Positions 44,826-52,660 of a stretch of DNA of 54,623 nucleotides are shown piece after piece. A program made the translations under genes and the position numbers. The stretch is from Clostridium sp. C8-1-8 (GTDB lineage: Bacteria > Bacillota > Clostridia > Clostridiales > Clostridiaceae): positions 1 to 54,623 of the forward strand of contig NZ_JAABNO010000034.1 of assembly GCF_009928445.1 (NCBI RefSeq), given 5' to 3'. How positions within the stretch are numbered: the stretch's first letter is position 1; every line of letters starts with the position of its first letter. The notes beneath the pieces are model-generated. The model searched no databases and was not told where the DNA came from. It saw only the letters and a program-made list of their open reading frames with translations.

Positions 44826-45827
44826 TTGAGTAAGTATAGAGTTCTTCTATATTATAAATTTGTAAATATCGAAAATAGTGAGGATTATACTAAAGAGCAT
44901 CTGAAGCTATGTAAAAGCATTGGGCTTAAGGGAAGAATACTTATTGCTGACGAGGGAATCAATGGTACTGTTTCAGGAACGGTAGGGCAGACAGAAGCAT
45001 ACATGAATGCTTTAAAAGCTGACCCTAGATTTGAAGATATGGTGTACAAGATAGACGAAGTAGATGAACATGCCTTTAAGAAGATGTATGTTAGACATAA
45101 AAACAGCATAATAACATTACTTCCTGAAGATGATGTTAATCCTAATGAGAAGGTAGGAAAGTACTTAAAGCCAAAGGAATTCTATGAAATGCTTCAAAGA
45201 GATGACGTTATAGTTGTGGATGGAAGAAATGATTATGAATATGATATCGGACACTTTAGAGGAGCTATAAGACCAGAAGTAAATAATTTCAAGGAATTCC
45301 CAGAGTGGATAGATGAAAATCTATCAGAGTATAAGGACAAGAAGATCCTTACTTACTGTACAGGTGGAATAAGATGTGAAAAGCTTACTGGTGTATTTTT
45401 AGAGCATGGCTTTGATGATGTATATCATCTTGAAGGTGGTATTGTAACTTACGGTAAGGATCCTGAAGTAAAGGGAAGACTTTGGGATGGTAGATGCTAT
45501 GTGTTTGATGAGAGAATTTCTGTTAAGATAAATAATACAGAAGAGGATACTGTTATATCTAAATGTGATCACTGTGGAGAAGAGTCTTATAGATATATAA
45601 ATTGTACAAATGACGACTGTCATAAGCAGCATATATGTTGTGAGAAGTGTGAAGTTGAGCAGGAAGGATTCTGTTCTGATAGTTGCAGACAGTATATAAT
45701 AGAGCACCCTGAAAGAGATGCAAGACTTAGACTTAAGGAAAAAGCTAAGATGTATGAAAGATATAATCAAAATCACGAAAAGTCAAAAGAAGTTATAAAT
45801 AAGCTTCAGAAAAATAATATAATATAA
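44826..45827 (+). CDS. trhO: tRNA uridine-34 hydroxylase TrhO (rhodanese family, UPF0176)
   Basis: 333 residues from the TTG at 44826 with GAGGTGA 5 bases upstream (the frame opens 17 codons earlier). It has an N-terminal acylphosphatase-like domain (GRILIADEGINGTVSGT near 40), a rhodanese domain with the active loop TYCTGGIRCEK near 180, and a C-terminal cysteine-rich zinc-like domain (CDHCGEES, CTNDDCHKQHICCEKC, CSDSC). TrhO makes 5-hydroxyuridine in tRNA with prephenate-derived chemistry. Confidence 0.93.
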   Translation: MSKYRVLLYYKFVNIENSEDYTKEHLKLCKSIGLKGRILIADEGINGTVSGTVGQTEAYMNALKADPRFEDMVYKIDEVDEHAFKKMYVRHKNSIITLLPEDDVNPNEKVGKYLKPKEFYEMLQRDDVIVVDGRNDYEYDIGHFRGAIRPEVNNFKEFPEWIDENLSEYKDKKILTYCTGGIRCEKLTGVFLEHGFDDVYHLEGGIVTYGKDPEVKGRLWDGRCYVFDERISVKINNTEEDTVISKCDHCGEESYRYINCTNDDCHKQHICCEKCEVEQEGFCSDSCRQYIIEHPERDARLRLKEKAKMYERYNQNHEKSKEVINKLQKNNII

Positions 45828-45840
45828 AAAGAATACTATT

Positions 45841-45876
45841 AAAGCCTTATCCATTTGTATGGGTAGGGCTTTAGTA
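45841..45876 (+). terminator. Terminator after trhO
   Basis: AAAGCCTTATCCA/TGGGTAGGGCTTT (13 pairs with G-T wobbles), loop about 6 bases, 13 bases beyond the stop. Confidence 0.85.
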
Positions 45877-45924
45877 CTTTATTATAGGGGGAGAAAAGTA
45901 AAACTTAACTTGTAGGATTTGTTA

Positions 45925-46260
45925 TAAGCAGTTTTTTTAGTCTACATTAAACTACCGGGTATCAAGACTGCATAAGGTGGCAGAGCAGTAGCTCTTATAA
46001 AGTTTCAGATTTAAGAATAGCTTAAAATTATAGTTTTAAGGAGTATATAGGGTTCACAGCTCGAAGTTTAAGTTATACTCATCGATAAAGTCTTGTAAAA
46101 TCTATTGTAAGTAAAAAATCATAACTTAAAGCTTGATATTGTAATCCTATATAGAGTTTTTAACTCAACTATTAATTTATACATGCGCGAAAATCAGCAA
46201 AAGCCACGATTTTCTAGCAGGTACAAATTAAGTTTGGATATAGGGACTCCTTATTAAGAA
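45925..46260. other. Large structured intergenic element (three-way junction)
   Basis: TAAGGAGT (46037-46044) pairs with ACTCCTTA (46246-46253). Inside, TATATAGGGTT...TTTAAGTTAT (46044-46076) pairs with ATAACTTAAA...TCCTATATA (46121-46153), and AATTT.TAC...GTA.AAATT (46174-46229) encloses a GAAAATC/GATTTTC hairpin. A further hairpin AGAGC/GCTCT lies at 45982-45995. No ORF is seen. It may be a structured RNA or a relic repeat. Confidence 0.5.
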
Positions 46261-46337
46261 ATTATATTAAAATTTGTGTTAATAATTTTATATAGAATAT
46301 TAAAATATAAAAAGCTTAAAAAAGTTTAAAAACTATA

Positions 46338-46366
46338 TTGACAAAAGCTGTTTTAAGATATAAACT
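46338..46366 (+). promoter_or_regulatory. Promoter of the candidate Fur-controlled small RNA
   Basis: Perfect TTGACA (46338-46343), 17-base spacer, TAAACT (46361-46366, 4 of 6). Confidence 0.7.
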
Positions 46367-46368
46367 AT

Positions 46369-46389
46369 AGATAGTGATAATCATTCTCA
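46369..46389. promoter_or_regulatory. Fur box
   Basis: This 21-base site matches 18 of 21 positions of the ferric-uptake-regulator consensus; the centre is TGATAATCATTCTCA. It covers the expected transcription start just after the -10, so bound Fur would block the promoter. Confidence 0.8.
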
Positions 46390-46567
46390 AAGAAAACTTC
46401 TTAGTAAGATAGATGCATTTACTGGGCAAAATAATTGCATCAAAGTTACAAATTAGTTGAGACTGGTTTTCGAAGGCAAACACACACATAGCATTAACCA
46501 AATAGACTCCTCTTAATATTATTTGATGACTGCGGAGAGGCTATCCTTAATTGGATAGCCTCTTTTG
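46374..46567 (+). ncRNA. Candidate Fur-regulated small RNA
   Basis: A transcript from the promoter at 46338-46366 would run about 190 bases to a perfect 11-base-pair terminator (46536-46563). The longest plus-strand ORF with ATG is 15 codons and has no ribosome binding site. A GATGCA/TGCATC hairpin lies at 46412-46441. An apparently open CU-rich stretch ACTCCTCTT (46506-46514) is complementary to AGGAGG-type ribosome binding sites, as in FsrA-like iron-sparing RNAs. Expression is inferred. Confidence 0.65.
46536..46567 (+). terminator. Terminator of the candidate Fur-regulated RNA
   Basis: AGAGGCTATCC/GGATAGCCTCT, perfect 11-base-pair stem, TTAATT loop, then TTT. The minus strand has no T run after it. 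Confidence 0.93.
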
Positions 46568-46604
46568 CGTTTCTTATATTTATTAAGTTTTTAGCTGTTT
46601 TATA

Positions 46605-46650
46605 ATCATATCTCAGAAGAGGCAGATGTATAGGCAATGGAATAAAGTAA
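46605..46650 (+). repeat. Degenerate copy of the dispersed intergenic repeat
   Basis: Reads ATCATATCTCAGAAGAGGCA then GATGTATAGGC, resembling the core of copy A (CATATACATTGGGAAAGGCA, GATG). Weak match. Confidence 0.35.
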
Positions 46651-46730
46651 TTTGATTTAGTGGATTGCTTATGAATATTTTTTTATTAGCTAGCAGATTA
46701 TATTTAACATGAGCTGCTTAAGATTAAAGT

Positions 46731-46797
46731 AAAAGGTTTGGACGGTTTTAATCAAGAGTAAGATAGCAAAAAGTAGTATACTGTCTGAACCTTTTTG
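46731..46797 (+). terminator. Long-stem hairpin upstream of a small ORF
   Basis: AAAAGGTTTGGACGGT pairs over 16 positions (three G-T) with ACTGTCTGAACCTTTT across a 33-base loop and is followed by TG. It may end a transcript from the left or attenuate the small gene at 46848. Confidence 0.6.
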
Positions 46798-46847
46798 AAG
46801 ATCCTCAAAAAAACTATTATTAAACTAATATTAAAGGAGCTGATAAT

Positions 46848-46988
46848 ATGAGTAAAAACAGTCAAAAGTCTAAAAATCAAAGTATGGCTGATAAAAGTGA
46901 GCAATCTAGATCCTCTCAAACAGGATTTTTGAATAGAGGAAATAGCGGGTTAAATCAGGAAAATCAGAATACTAAAAATAAAAGATAG
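46848..46988 (+). CDS. Small hydrophilic protein of unknown function
   Basis: 46 residues: MSKNSQKSKNQSMADKSEQS at the start, then SSQTGFLNRGNSGLNQENQN, ending NTKNKR. AAAGGAG lies 8 bases before the ATG, and a perfect terminator follows at 47010-47043, so it is very likely expressed. It is rich in Ser, Asn, Gln and Lys with no hydrophobic core, like small acid-soluble or other spore-coat peptides. I do not recognise the family. Confidence 0.7.
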   Translation: MSKNSQKSKNQSMADKSEQSRSSQTGFLNRGNSGLNQENQNTKNKR

Positions 46989-47009
46989 TATACTAAGGAA
47001 TATGGACAG

Positions 47010-47043
47010 AAAAGTCACTGAAGGTAACTTCAGTGACTTTTTT
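47010..47043 (+). terminator. Terminator after the 46-residue gene, related to the dispersed repeat
   Basis: Perfect 14-base-pair stem AAAAGTCACTGAAG/CTTCAGTGACTTTT with GTAA loop. With the preceding ATATGGACAG it resembles the tail of repeat copy B. Confidence 0.93.
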
Positions 47044-47101
47044 ACTATGCCTTCTATAAATCCATATTTATGCTATAATATAAAAAACAGGAGGTGTTAT
47101 T

Positions 47102-47608
47102 ATGGGTGGAATTACTGCTGATAATATAATATTGTTATTGGTTGCAGTAGTACTTTTGTATTTAGTATTCAAGTTTATAAAGGGCGTAATAAAAACTATT
47201 ATCGTTATTATTTTAATTCTTACCTTGGGAGTAAGTGCCTACAACATATTTATAGCAAAGAAATCTGTTGCTGATGAGGTAAACAGATATAAAACAGATT
47301 ATTCGTATTTTAATAATGTCAAAGATATATCATCTGAGGCAAAGCAAGCAATTAATGATATTGAAGCAAATAAAAATATTGATCAAAATATAAACAAGCT
47401 ATCAGAATTAAAGACTAAGGCTAGTACACTAAATCATAGCAGTGAGTTAAATGGGTTCCATGAAAGATATATAAATACTTTTGATGGAATCATACTTGGG
47501 TGTAAGGGATATAGCACAGCTAAACAAGCAGGTGAAGAGGGGAAAAAGCTCAATGACCTTGCAAAGAATTTGGACATGAGTCTTAAGGATATAGTTGTGA
47601 CCAAGTAG
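47102..47608 (+). CDS. Small membrane protein with coiled coil, unknown
   Basis: 168 residues. Two close hydrophobic stretches (residues 8-26 and 28-52) form a membrane hairpin or one long anchor. The remainder is a charged helical domain (SSEAKQAINDIEANKNID and EEGKKLNDLAKNLDMSLKDI) likely outside or in the cytoplasm. CAGGAGGTG upstream of the ATG, with a TATAAT near 47075. The family is not recognised. Own terminator at 47661-47710. Confidence 0.7.
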   Translation: MGGITADNIILLLVAVVLLYLVFKFIKGVIKTIIVIILILTLGVSAYNIFIAKKSVADEVNRYKTDYSYFNNVKDISSEAKQAINDIEANKNIDQNINKLSELKTKASTLNHSSELNGFHERYINTFDGIILGCKGYSTAKQAGEEGKKLNDLAKNLDMSLKDIVVTK

Positions 47609-47660
47609 CTATAATTTTATAAATAAGTATTTGATTTATTTTATTATTGGATATTAATTA

Positions 47661-47710
47661 TAGGTTTGTTCATAATTGCTAAATGCAGATTATGAATAGG
47701 CCTATTTTTT
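47661..47710 (+). terminator. Terminator after the 168-residue membrane protein gene
   Basis: TAGG..TTCATAAT.TGC pairs with GCA.ATTATGAA..CCTA; followed by TTTTTTATTT. Confidence 0.87.
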
Positions 47711-47823
47711 ATTTCTAAAAAAGTGAGGATTTTCTTGATAGCTAAACCTACTAATATCAAGAGTTTATCACAGTTATTTAGTGGCATAGTAAAAGAGAAG
47801 TAGTATTAGCCGGCCACATTTTT

Positions 47824-47899
47824 CTCATATGGATTGGCAAAGATAGATGATTAAAAAGGCTAATGGGCAAGGTGGCATCAGAGACTTTTTTACTTTATA
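47824..47899 (+). repeat. Dispersed intergenic repeat, copy C
   Basis: Core CATATGGATTGGCAAAGATA then GATGATTAAAAAGG and the tail GGTGGCATCAGAGACTTTTTT. Homologous to copies A and B in order and spacing. Confidence 0.7.
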
Positions 47900-48261
47900 A
47901 AAAGTTTTTTATTATATTAGCTTATATTATTGACCAATATATAGAGAGATAGATTTTGATAAATATAATTTTATTAGTAAGCTGTGAGTCTATCATCAAA
48001 GATTATGAGTTTAGTTTTATAATTTTTTATAGATAATATAAAAATATTAAAGCAATAAATACGAATTATAAAATTATAATATTTTAAAATATTCGTAACT
48101 TCCATTGACCTAGCATATTTACTTTGATACTATGTTAGGTGGGAATTTAAATTATATTTAATTTCCTATGTTTGAAGTTAAATTAAGTTTTAGACATATA
48201 AGACATGACAATAATGAATGAGTGTAACCAAGTAAACTGATGTATTTAAGGAGGAAGGGTT
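47900..48261 (+). other. purA upstream region with inverted repeats
   Basis: ACGAAT (48061-48066) and ATTCGT (48091-48096) form an inverted pair 24 bases apart. The purA promoter follows at 48105-48133. They loosely recall PurR box halves (CGAAC/GTTCG) but differ at the last base. Confidence 0.4.
48105..48133 (+). promoter_or_regulatory. Promoter of purA overlapping an inverted repeat
   Basis: TTGACC (48105-48110), 17-base spacer, TACTAT (48128-48133). ACCTAGCATA (48108-48117) pairs with TATGTTAGGT (48131-48140), spanning the -35 and -10, like an operator. Confidence 0.6.
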
Positions 48262-49548
48262 ATGTCAGCATTTATAGTTTTAGGAGCTCAATGGGGCGAT
48301 GAAGGAAAAGGAAAGATGACTGATTATTTGGCTGAAGAAGCTGATGTTGTAGTTAGATTTCAAGGTGGAAATAACGCAGGTCATACAGTTGAGGTTGAAG
48401 ATAAACAATATAAGTTACATCTAATACCATCAGGTGTGCTTTATGATACAAAGTTAAATATAATTGGTAATGGTGTTGTTGTTGATCCAAAGGCTTTATT
48501 TGAAGAAATAGATTATCTTGAAGGTTTAGGCGTAAAAGTGACTCCAGAAAAGCTTATGATAAGTGATAGAGCTCATCTTATAATGCCATATCATAGAGTT
48601 TTAGATAAGTTAAAGGAACAAGCAAGAGGTAAGAATGATATAGGTACAACTGGTAAGGGTATAGGACCTTGCTATACAGATAAATTTGAGAGAAGTGGAA
48701 TAAGAGTTTGCGATCTTCTTCATAAAGAAGTATTTATAGAAAAGCTAAAGGTAAATGTTGAAGCAAAGAATGAGTATATTACAAATGTACTTCATGGCGA
48801 AGCTTTAAGTTTTGAAGAAATATACAATGATTATATTGCTTATGAAGAAAGGTTAAGACCTTATGTACAAGATACATCAGTAAAGGTGTATGAGGCTATA
48901 AAGAGCAATAAGCAAGTACTATTTGAAGGTGCACAAGGTATGCTTCTTGATATTGATTATGGAACATATCCATATGTTACATCATCAAATACAACTGCAG
49001 GAGGAGTATCAAACGGAGTTGGTGTAGGGCCTACAATGATAACTAATGCTGTAGGTATTGCTAAGGCTTACACAACAAGAGTTGGTAAGGGACCATTCCC
49101 AACTGAGTTGGAAAATGAAACTGGTGATTGGATAAGAGAAAAAGGCCGTGAGTTTGGAGTAACTACTGGTAGAGCTAGAAGATGTGGTTGGTTAGACTTA
49201 GTCATCCTAAAGACAACAGTAAGAGTTTGTGGTTTAACATCTTTAGCAGTAACAAAGATAGATACTTTAGCAGGTTTAGAAAAAATAAAGGTTTGTGTTG
49301 GTTATAAATTCAATGGCACAATCATTGATTACTTCCCAGCTAGCCTTGAAGACTTAGCTAAGTGTGAGCCAGTTTATGAAGAGTTTGATGGATGGGATGA
49401 ATCTGTTGCTGATGCTAGAAGCTACGACGAAATACCTGAAAATGCAAAGAAATATCTTAAGAGAATAGAAGAAATAACTGATACTAAGATATCAATAGTT
49501 TCTGTTGGTCCTAGAAGAGATCAAACAATGAGAATCGCTGAACTATAA
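48262..49548 (+). CDS. purA: Adenylosuccinate synthetase
   Basis: First step from IMP to AMP, using GTP and aspartate; 428 residues. GDEGKGKMTDYLAEEADVVV (residues 12-31) carries the GTP/IMP loop. Also seen are NAGHTVEVEDK, TTGKGIGPCYTDK, EGAQGMLLDIDYGTYPYVT and TRVGKGPFPTE, all intact. AAGGAGGAAGGGTT upstream. Stands alone, away from purB. Confidence 0.98.
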   Translation: MSAFIVLGAQWGDEGKGKMTDYLAEEADVVVRFQGGNNAGHTVEVEDKQYKLHLIPSGVLYDTKLNIIGNGVVVDPKALFEEIDYLEGLGVKVTPEKLMISDRAHLIMPYHRVLDKLKEQARGKNDIGTTGKGIGPCYTDKFERSGIRVCDLLHKEVFIEKLKVNVEAKNEYITNVLHGEALSFEEIYNDYIAYEERLRPYVQDTSVKVYEAIKSNKQVLFEGAQGMLLDIDYGTYPYVTSSNTTAGGVSNGVGVGPTMITNAVGIAKAYTTRVGKGPFPTELENETGDWIREKGREFGVTTGRARRCGWLDLVILKTTVRVCGLTSLAVTKIDTLAGLEKIKVCVGYKFNGTIIDYFPASLEDLAKCEPVYEEFDGWDESVADARSYDEIPENAKKYLKRIEEITDTKISIVSVGPRRDQTMRIAEL

Positions 49549-49571
49549 GATTAGAATTATATATAATAGTA

Positions 49572-49619
49572 AGAGGAGTGTAAATCCATTGAATAATGGT
49601 TTTATAGTCCTCTATTTCT
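49572..49619 (+). terminator. Terminator after purA
   Basis: AGAGGA...AAATCCATT pairs with AATGGTTTT...TCCTCT, about 17 pairs with few mismatches, followed by ATTTCTC. Confidence 0.82.
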
Positions 49620-49865
49620 CTATGCAATATATCAACTGATTGTTTAGGTTAGCTTCTAGTAAACATATTTTTGTAGCAATATTATTGAAGCGGTAAACAG
49701 CTATCTAACATGGTTATATATCAGTGAGTTTGCTAGTTATAGTAAAAAAATTATAAAATATTATTAATTTATAGATGGTAACATTGGTTACTGAATTTAT
49801 AAATTTTTTATTATAAAATGTAGTTACAGGGTGATTAAAAAATCACTTTAAGTAATGAATTGGCT
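49620..49865 (+). other. AT-rich intergenic region
   Basis: Only a small GTGATT/AATCAC hairpin near 49831-49845 stands out. No gene is seen. Confidence 0.4.
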
Positions 49866-49938
49866 AAGCTTACATTTAAATCCGACCATTTTGGTTGAAT
49901 TTATATAAATAATTTAGTATAATAATTAAAGTAAGCTT
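49866..49938 (+). promoter_or_regulatory. Promoter of the DUF1858 gene bracketed by an inverted repeat
   Basis: TTGAAT (49895-49900), 17-base spacer, perfect TATAAT (49918-49923). AAGCTTAC (49866-49873) and GTAAGCTT (49931-49938) bracket the promoter as a perfect 8-base inverted repeat. Confidence 0.75.
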
Positions 49939-49975
49939 GTAACATAAAATAATTAAAAAAGTGAGGGTGATAGTA

Positions 49976-50158
49976 ATGGTTACTAAGGACATGACTATAG
50001 GTGAAGTTGTTAGAACATATCCAGAAAAAGCAGAAGTTTTAATGAGCTTCGGAATGGGTTGTGTAGGATGCCCATCAGCTCAAGCAGAAACTATTGAAGA
50101 AGCTGCTTTAGTACATGGATTAAACCTTGACGAATTAGTTGTTGCTTTAAATAAGTAA
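49976..50158 (+). CDS. DUF1858 domain protein
   Basis: 60 residues from the ATG at 49976 (GAGGGTGA upstream). MTIGEVVRTYPEKAEVLMSF then GMGCVGCPSAQAETIEEAA is the full DUF1858 pattern, with the conserved CxxC in CVGC. Such proteins and domains accompany hybrid-cluster or Fe-S proteins in anaerobes; the role may be redox or metal related. Own promoter and terminator, so monocistronic. Confidence 0.93.
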   Translation: MVTKDMTIGEVVRTYPEKAEVLMSFGMGCVGCPSAQAETIEEAALVHGLNLDELVVALNK

Positions 50159-50177
50159 TATATTTTAGAAACTTTGA

Positions 50178-50210
50178 AAAGACGCCGGATTTTGTGGCGT
50201 CTTTATTTTT
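50178..50210 (+). terminator. Terminator after the DUF1858 gene
   Basis: AAAGACGCC/GGCGTCTTT perfect 9-base-pair stem, 9-base loop, then TATTTTTT. Confidence 0.93.
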
Positions 50211-50396
50211 TATTGTTTAGGAAATAAGAAGTCCGCTTCATCGAATTTTTTATTGTCTATGAATATTCAAATGTAGGGGAGATTTAGTGACTTTTTCACT
50301 GTTAACAAAATTGTTATATTTCAAACATACAATGAAGTGGTAAAATTATACTAAGTGAAAATCGTTATATAAATATTTACGTAACAGGAGGAGTTT

Positions 50397-51137
50397 ATGC
50401 TGGAGAAATTTGAGAAGGAATACGAAATAAACTATCATGATGTAGCATGGAATCTAAAAGCATCTATTTCAACTATTGTAAACTTATTATGTGATATAGG
50501 ATTTAGACAGTCTCAGAGCTTAGGATCTGGCATTAAGGACATGATGGAAGATAAGCAGTCCTGGGTCTTTTACAAATACGATATAGAGGTTTACAGATAT
50601 CCTGATATAGAAGAAAAAATAAAGGTAATTACAGAACCTATAGGGTTTAGAAAGTTTTATGCATATAGAAAGTATATTGTATTAGATAGTGAAGGAAATG
50701 TGATAATTGAAGGAAAGAGCATATTTTTCTTTATTGATCTAGAAAGAAGGCGTGCAATTAGAATACCTGAAGAGCAATATAAGCTATATGGTGTAGAAGA
50801 AGATCTAAAATATTCTGTAGATATTGAAGATATAAAACCTCTTAAGGAGTATGAATTTGATAAAACCTTTAGAGTAAGATATGGGGATATAGACTCTAAT
50901 CTTCATGTGAATAATGTTAAATATATAGAGTGGGCAGTAGAAAGCTTACCAATGGAAGTGATAAAGAGTCGAACAATGAAAAGAATTATTGTAAACTTCC
51001 TTAAGGAAACCACATTTGGACATGAGATAACATCATCAAGTAGTATAAATAATAATAGCAATGAAATAGAAACTTCACATAAGATATCTGATGAAGAGGG
51101 GAAGGTTCTAGCTACAGTTAAATGTATATGGGATTAA
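50397..51137 (+). CDS. Acyl-ACP thioesterase
   Basis: 246 residues, FatA/FatB-type double hot-dog fold. EINYHDVAWNLKASISTIVN in the N-terminal half and FRVRYGDIDSNLHVNNVKYIEW (residues about 160-181; quoted in part) in the C-terminal half, with the DxNxHxxN catalytic signature (D167, N169, H171, N174 approximately). It would release free fatty acids from ACP. AGGAGGAG upstream of the ATG. Monocistronic with a terminator. Confidence 0.92.
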   Translation: MLEKFEKEYEINYHDVAWNLKASISTIVNLLCDIGFRQSQSLGSGIKDMMEDKQSWVFYKYDIEVYRYPDIEEKIKVITEPIGFRKFYAYRKYIVLDSEGNVIIEGKSIFFFIDLERRRAIRIPEEQYKLYGVEEDLKYSVDIEDIKPLKEYEFDKTFRVRYGDIDSNLHVNNVKYIEWAVESLPMEVIKSRTMKRIIVNFLKETTFGHEITSSSSINNNSNEIETSHKISDEEGKVLATVKCIWD

Positions 51138-51210
51138 GGTTGGGAGCTAAAATTGAAGTTTATTCTGCAAACTATTCTGAGCTTTGAGAGGAATAGTTAC
51201 AGTAAAAAAA

Positions 51211-51248
51211 GTTCGCTGGAGAAGGTTTATTCAGCGAACATTTTTTGT
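51211..51248 (+). terminator. Terminator after the thioesterase gene
   Basis: GTTCGCTG/CAGCGAAC perfect stem with 14-base loop, preceded by A run and followed by ATTTTTTG. Confidence 0.92.
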
Positions 51249-51307
51249 TTTTTGGCAAGTATATTTTAGATAAAGTTTTTTATAACTATGTTTTGATGTT
51301 TTAAATG

Positions 51308-51362
51308 TGTATATGGGACAGGCGATAAAAAAGAAAAATTACATCTCCTGATGGATTTTCCT
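51308..51362. repeat. Degenerate relative of the dispersed repeat
   Basis: TATATGGGACAGGCGATAAA followed by a run of A resembles the start of copy B (CATATGGGACAGGAAAGG). Its 3' part differs. Confidence 0.35.
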
Positions 51363-51400
51363 TATATTAATAAAAAGTGCATAGGTCCAAAAAACAATAA

Positions 51401-52660
51401 TTATCTATCAGCTGAGGCTGCGCTCTTACCTGCTAAAAAGCCAGAACTCCATGCCCATTGAAGATTATAGCCTCCACAATCTCCATCTACGTCTAATATT
51501 TCTCCACAGAAGTATAAGTTCTTAACTAGATTAGATTGGAGAGTCTTATGATCTACATCCTTAGTATTGACACCGCCTGCAGTTACTTGAGCACCGTCGA
51601 AGCCATTAGTACCTACGCATTTGAAGGTCCAATTTTTTAGAAGATTGATTATATTACTTTTTTCTTTCCATTCTAAGCTATAACAAGGTTTATGAATATC
51701 TTGTATGCCTGCTTCCTTTAGTAAAATAGGAGCTAGCTTCTTGTTTATAACCCCTATAAAGGATTCTAGTACAGTTCTATGTGATACCATGGCCCAATGA
51801 GCTTCAAAGAAATTATGTAAATCATCAATTGATCTTCCAGGCATCATATCAATGGATATAGCTACATTTTTATATTTAGATAATTCATAAGAAGCTATCC
51901 TTGATAATTGTAGAATAGGAGGACCAGATATGCCATAGTCAGTGAACAATATCTCTCCAAATTCCTTTCTCATAGAAGTGCCGTTTACTATAACTTCGCC
52001 AAAGCCGTCAAACTTGATACCAGAAAGTCCTTTTAAGCTTTTATGTTCTAACTTAAGTTGAATTAATGCAGGAATAGGTTCAATTATTTTGTGACCTAAG
52101 TTAGCGGCTAAGTTATAACCTGAACCATCAGATCCAGTTTTTTGCGCTGATTTTCCTCCACAGGCTAAAATAACTTTTCCACAGCTTATATTATCTAAAG
52201 AAGCATCTTGTGTGGATAACTTAAAGATGTTTCCACTGTGGATAATTTTTTTTACTTTAAATGAGTTATACACAGGGATATTTCTATCTTCAACTGCAAA
52301 TCTTAAAATATCCACAACCGATGAGGCTTGAAGTGACTGTGGATACATTTTTCCTTTTTCTAGTTCCACAATAGGAAGGCCTAATGAAAGAAAAAGATTC
52401 TTTGTTTCCTCTATAGAAAAGTTATTGAGGCAATAATTAAAGAAACCAGGATTTTCACTATGATAATTTTCAAATGGAAAACCGATGAGTGAGTTTGTTA
52501 TATTACAACGTCCATTTCCAGTAGTTAAGATTTTCTTTCCAACTCTATCAGTACCTTCAACAATAGCTACATCAGCTCCATAATCCTTTGCAGCTATAGC
52601 AGCTATAAGACCAGATGCGCCACCACCTATTACAACTACTTCATGATGCTTTTGAGTCAT
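51401..52660 (-). CDS. HI0933/BaiN-like flavoprotein
   Basis: 419 residues. N-terminal FAD Rossmann motif VVIGGGASGLIAAIAAKDYG (residues 9-28), then GKKILTTGNGRCNITN near 41-56. The C-terminal FAD-binding part is CGEILDVDGDCGGYNLQWAWSSG near 388-410 (quoted in part). The family is annotated as NAD(P)/FAD-dependent oxidoreductase or aminoacetone oxidase; the substrate is unknown. Related BaiN acts on bile acids in clostridia, but that cannot be inferred here. Weak AAAGGAG upstream. Head-on to replication. Confidence 0.9.
   Translation of the reverse strand: MTQKHHEVVVIGGGASGLIAAIAAKDYGADVAIVEGTDRVGKKILTTGNGRCNITNSLIGFPFENYHSENPGFFNYCLNNFSIEETKNLFLSLGLPIVELEKGKMYPQSLQASSVVDILRFAVEDRNIPVYNSFKVKKIIHSGNIFKLSTQDASLDNISCGKVILACGGKSAQKTGSDGSGYNLAANLGHKIIEPIPALIQLKLEHKSLKGLSGIKFDGFGEVIVNGTSMRKEFGEILFTDYGISGPPILQLSRIASYELSKYKNVAISIDMMPGRSIDDLHNFFEAHWAMVSHRTVLESFIGVINKKLAPILLKEAGIQDIHKPCYSLEWKEKSNIINLLKNWTFKCVGTNGFDGAQVTAGGVNTKDVDHKTLQSNLVKNLYFCGEILDVDGDCGGYNLQWAWSSGFLAGKSAASADR

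Noticed and set aside
45399..45776. 125-codon minus-strand ORF inside trhO
   Set aside because: Antisense shadow of a conserved gene, with no ribosome binding site or family features.
46316..46501. Minus-strand 61-codon ORF with TTG start and GAGGAG before it
   Set aside because: It overlaps the Fur promoter unit, has an unremarkable sequence, and the terminator and promoter both point the other way. The GAGGAG is the complement of the CU-rich stretch of the candidate RNA. It is not excluded, only less likely.
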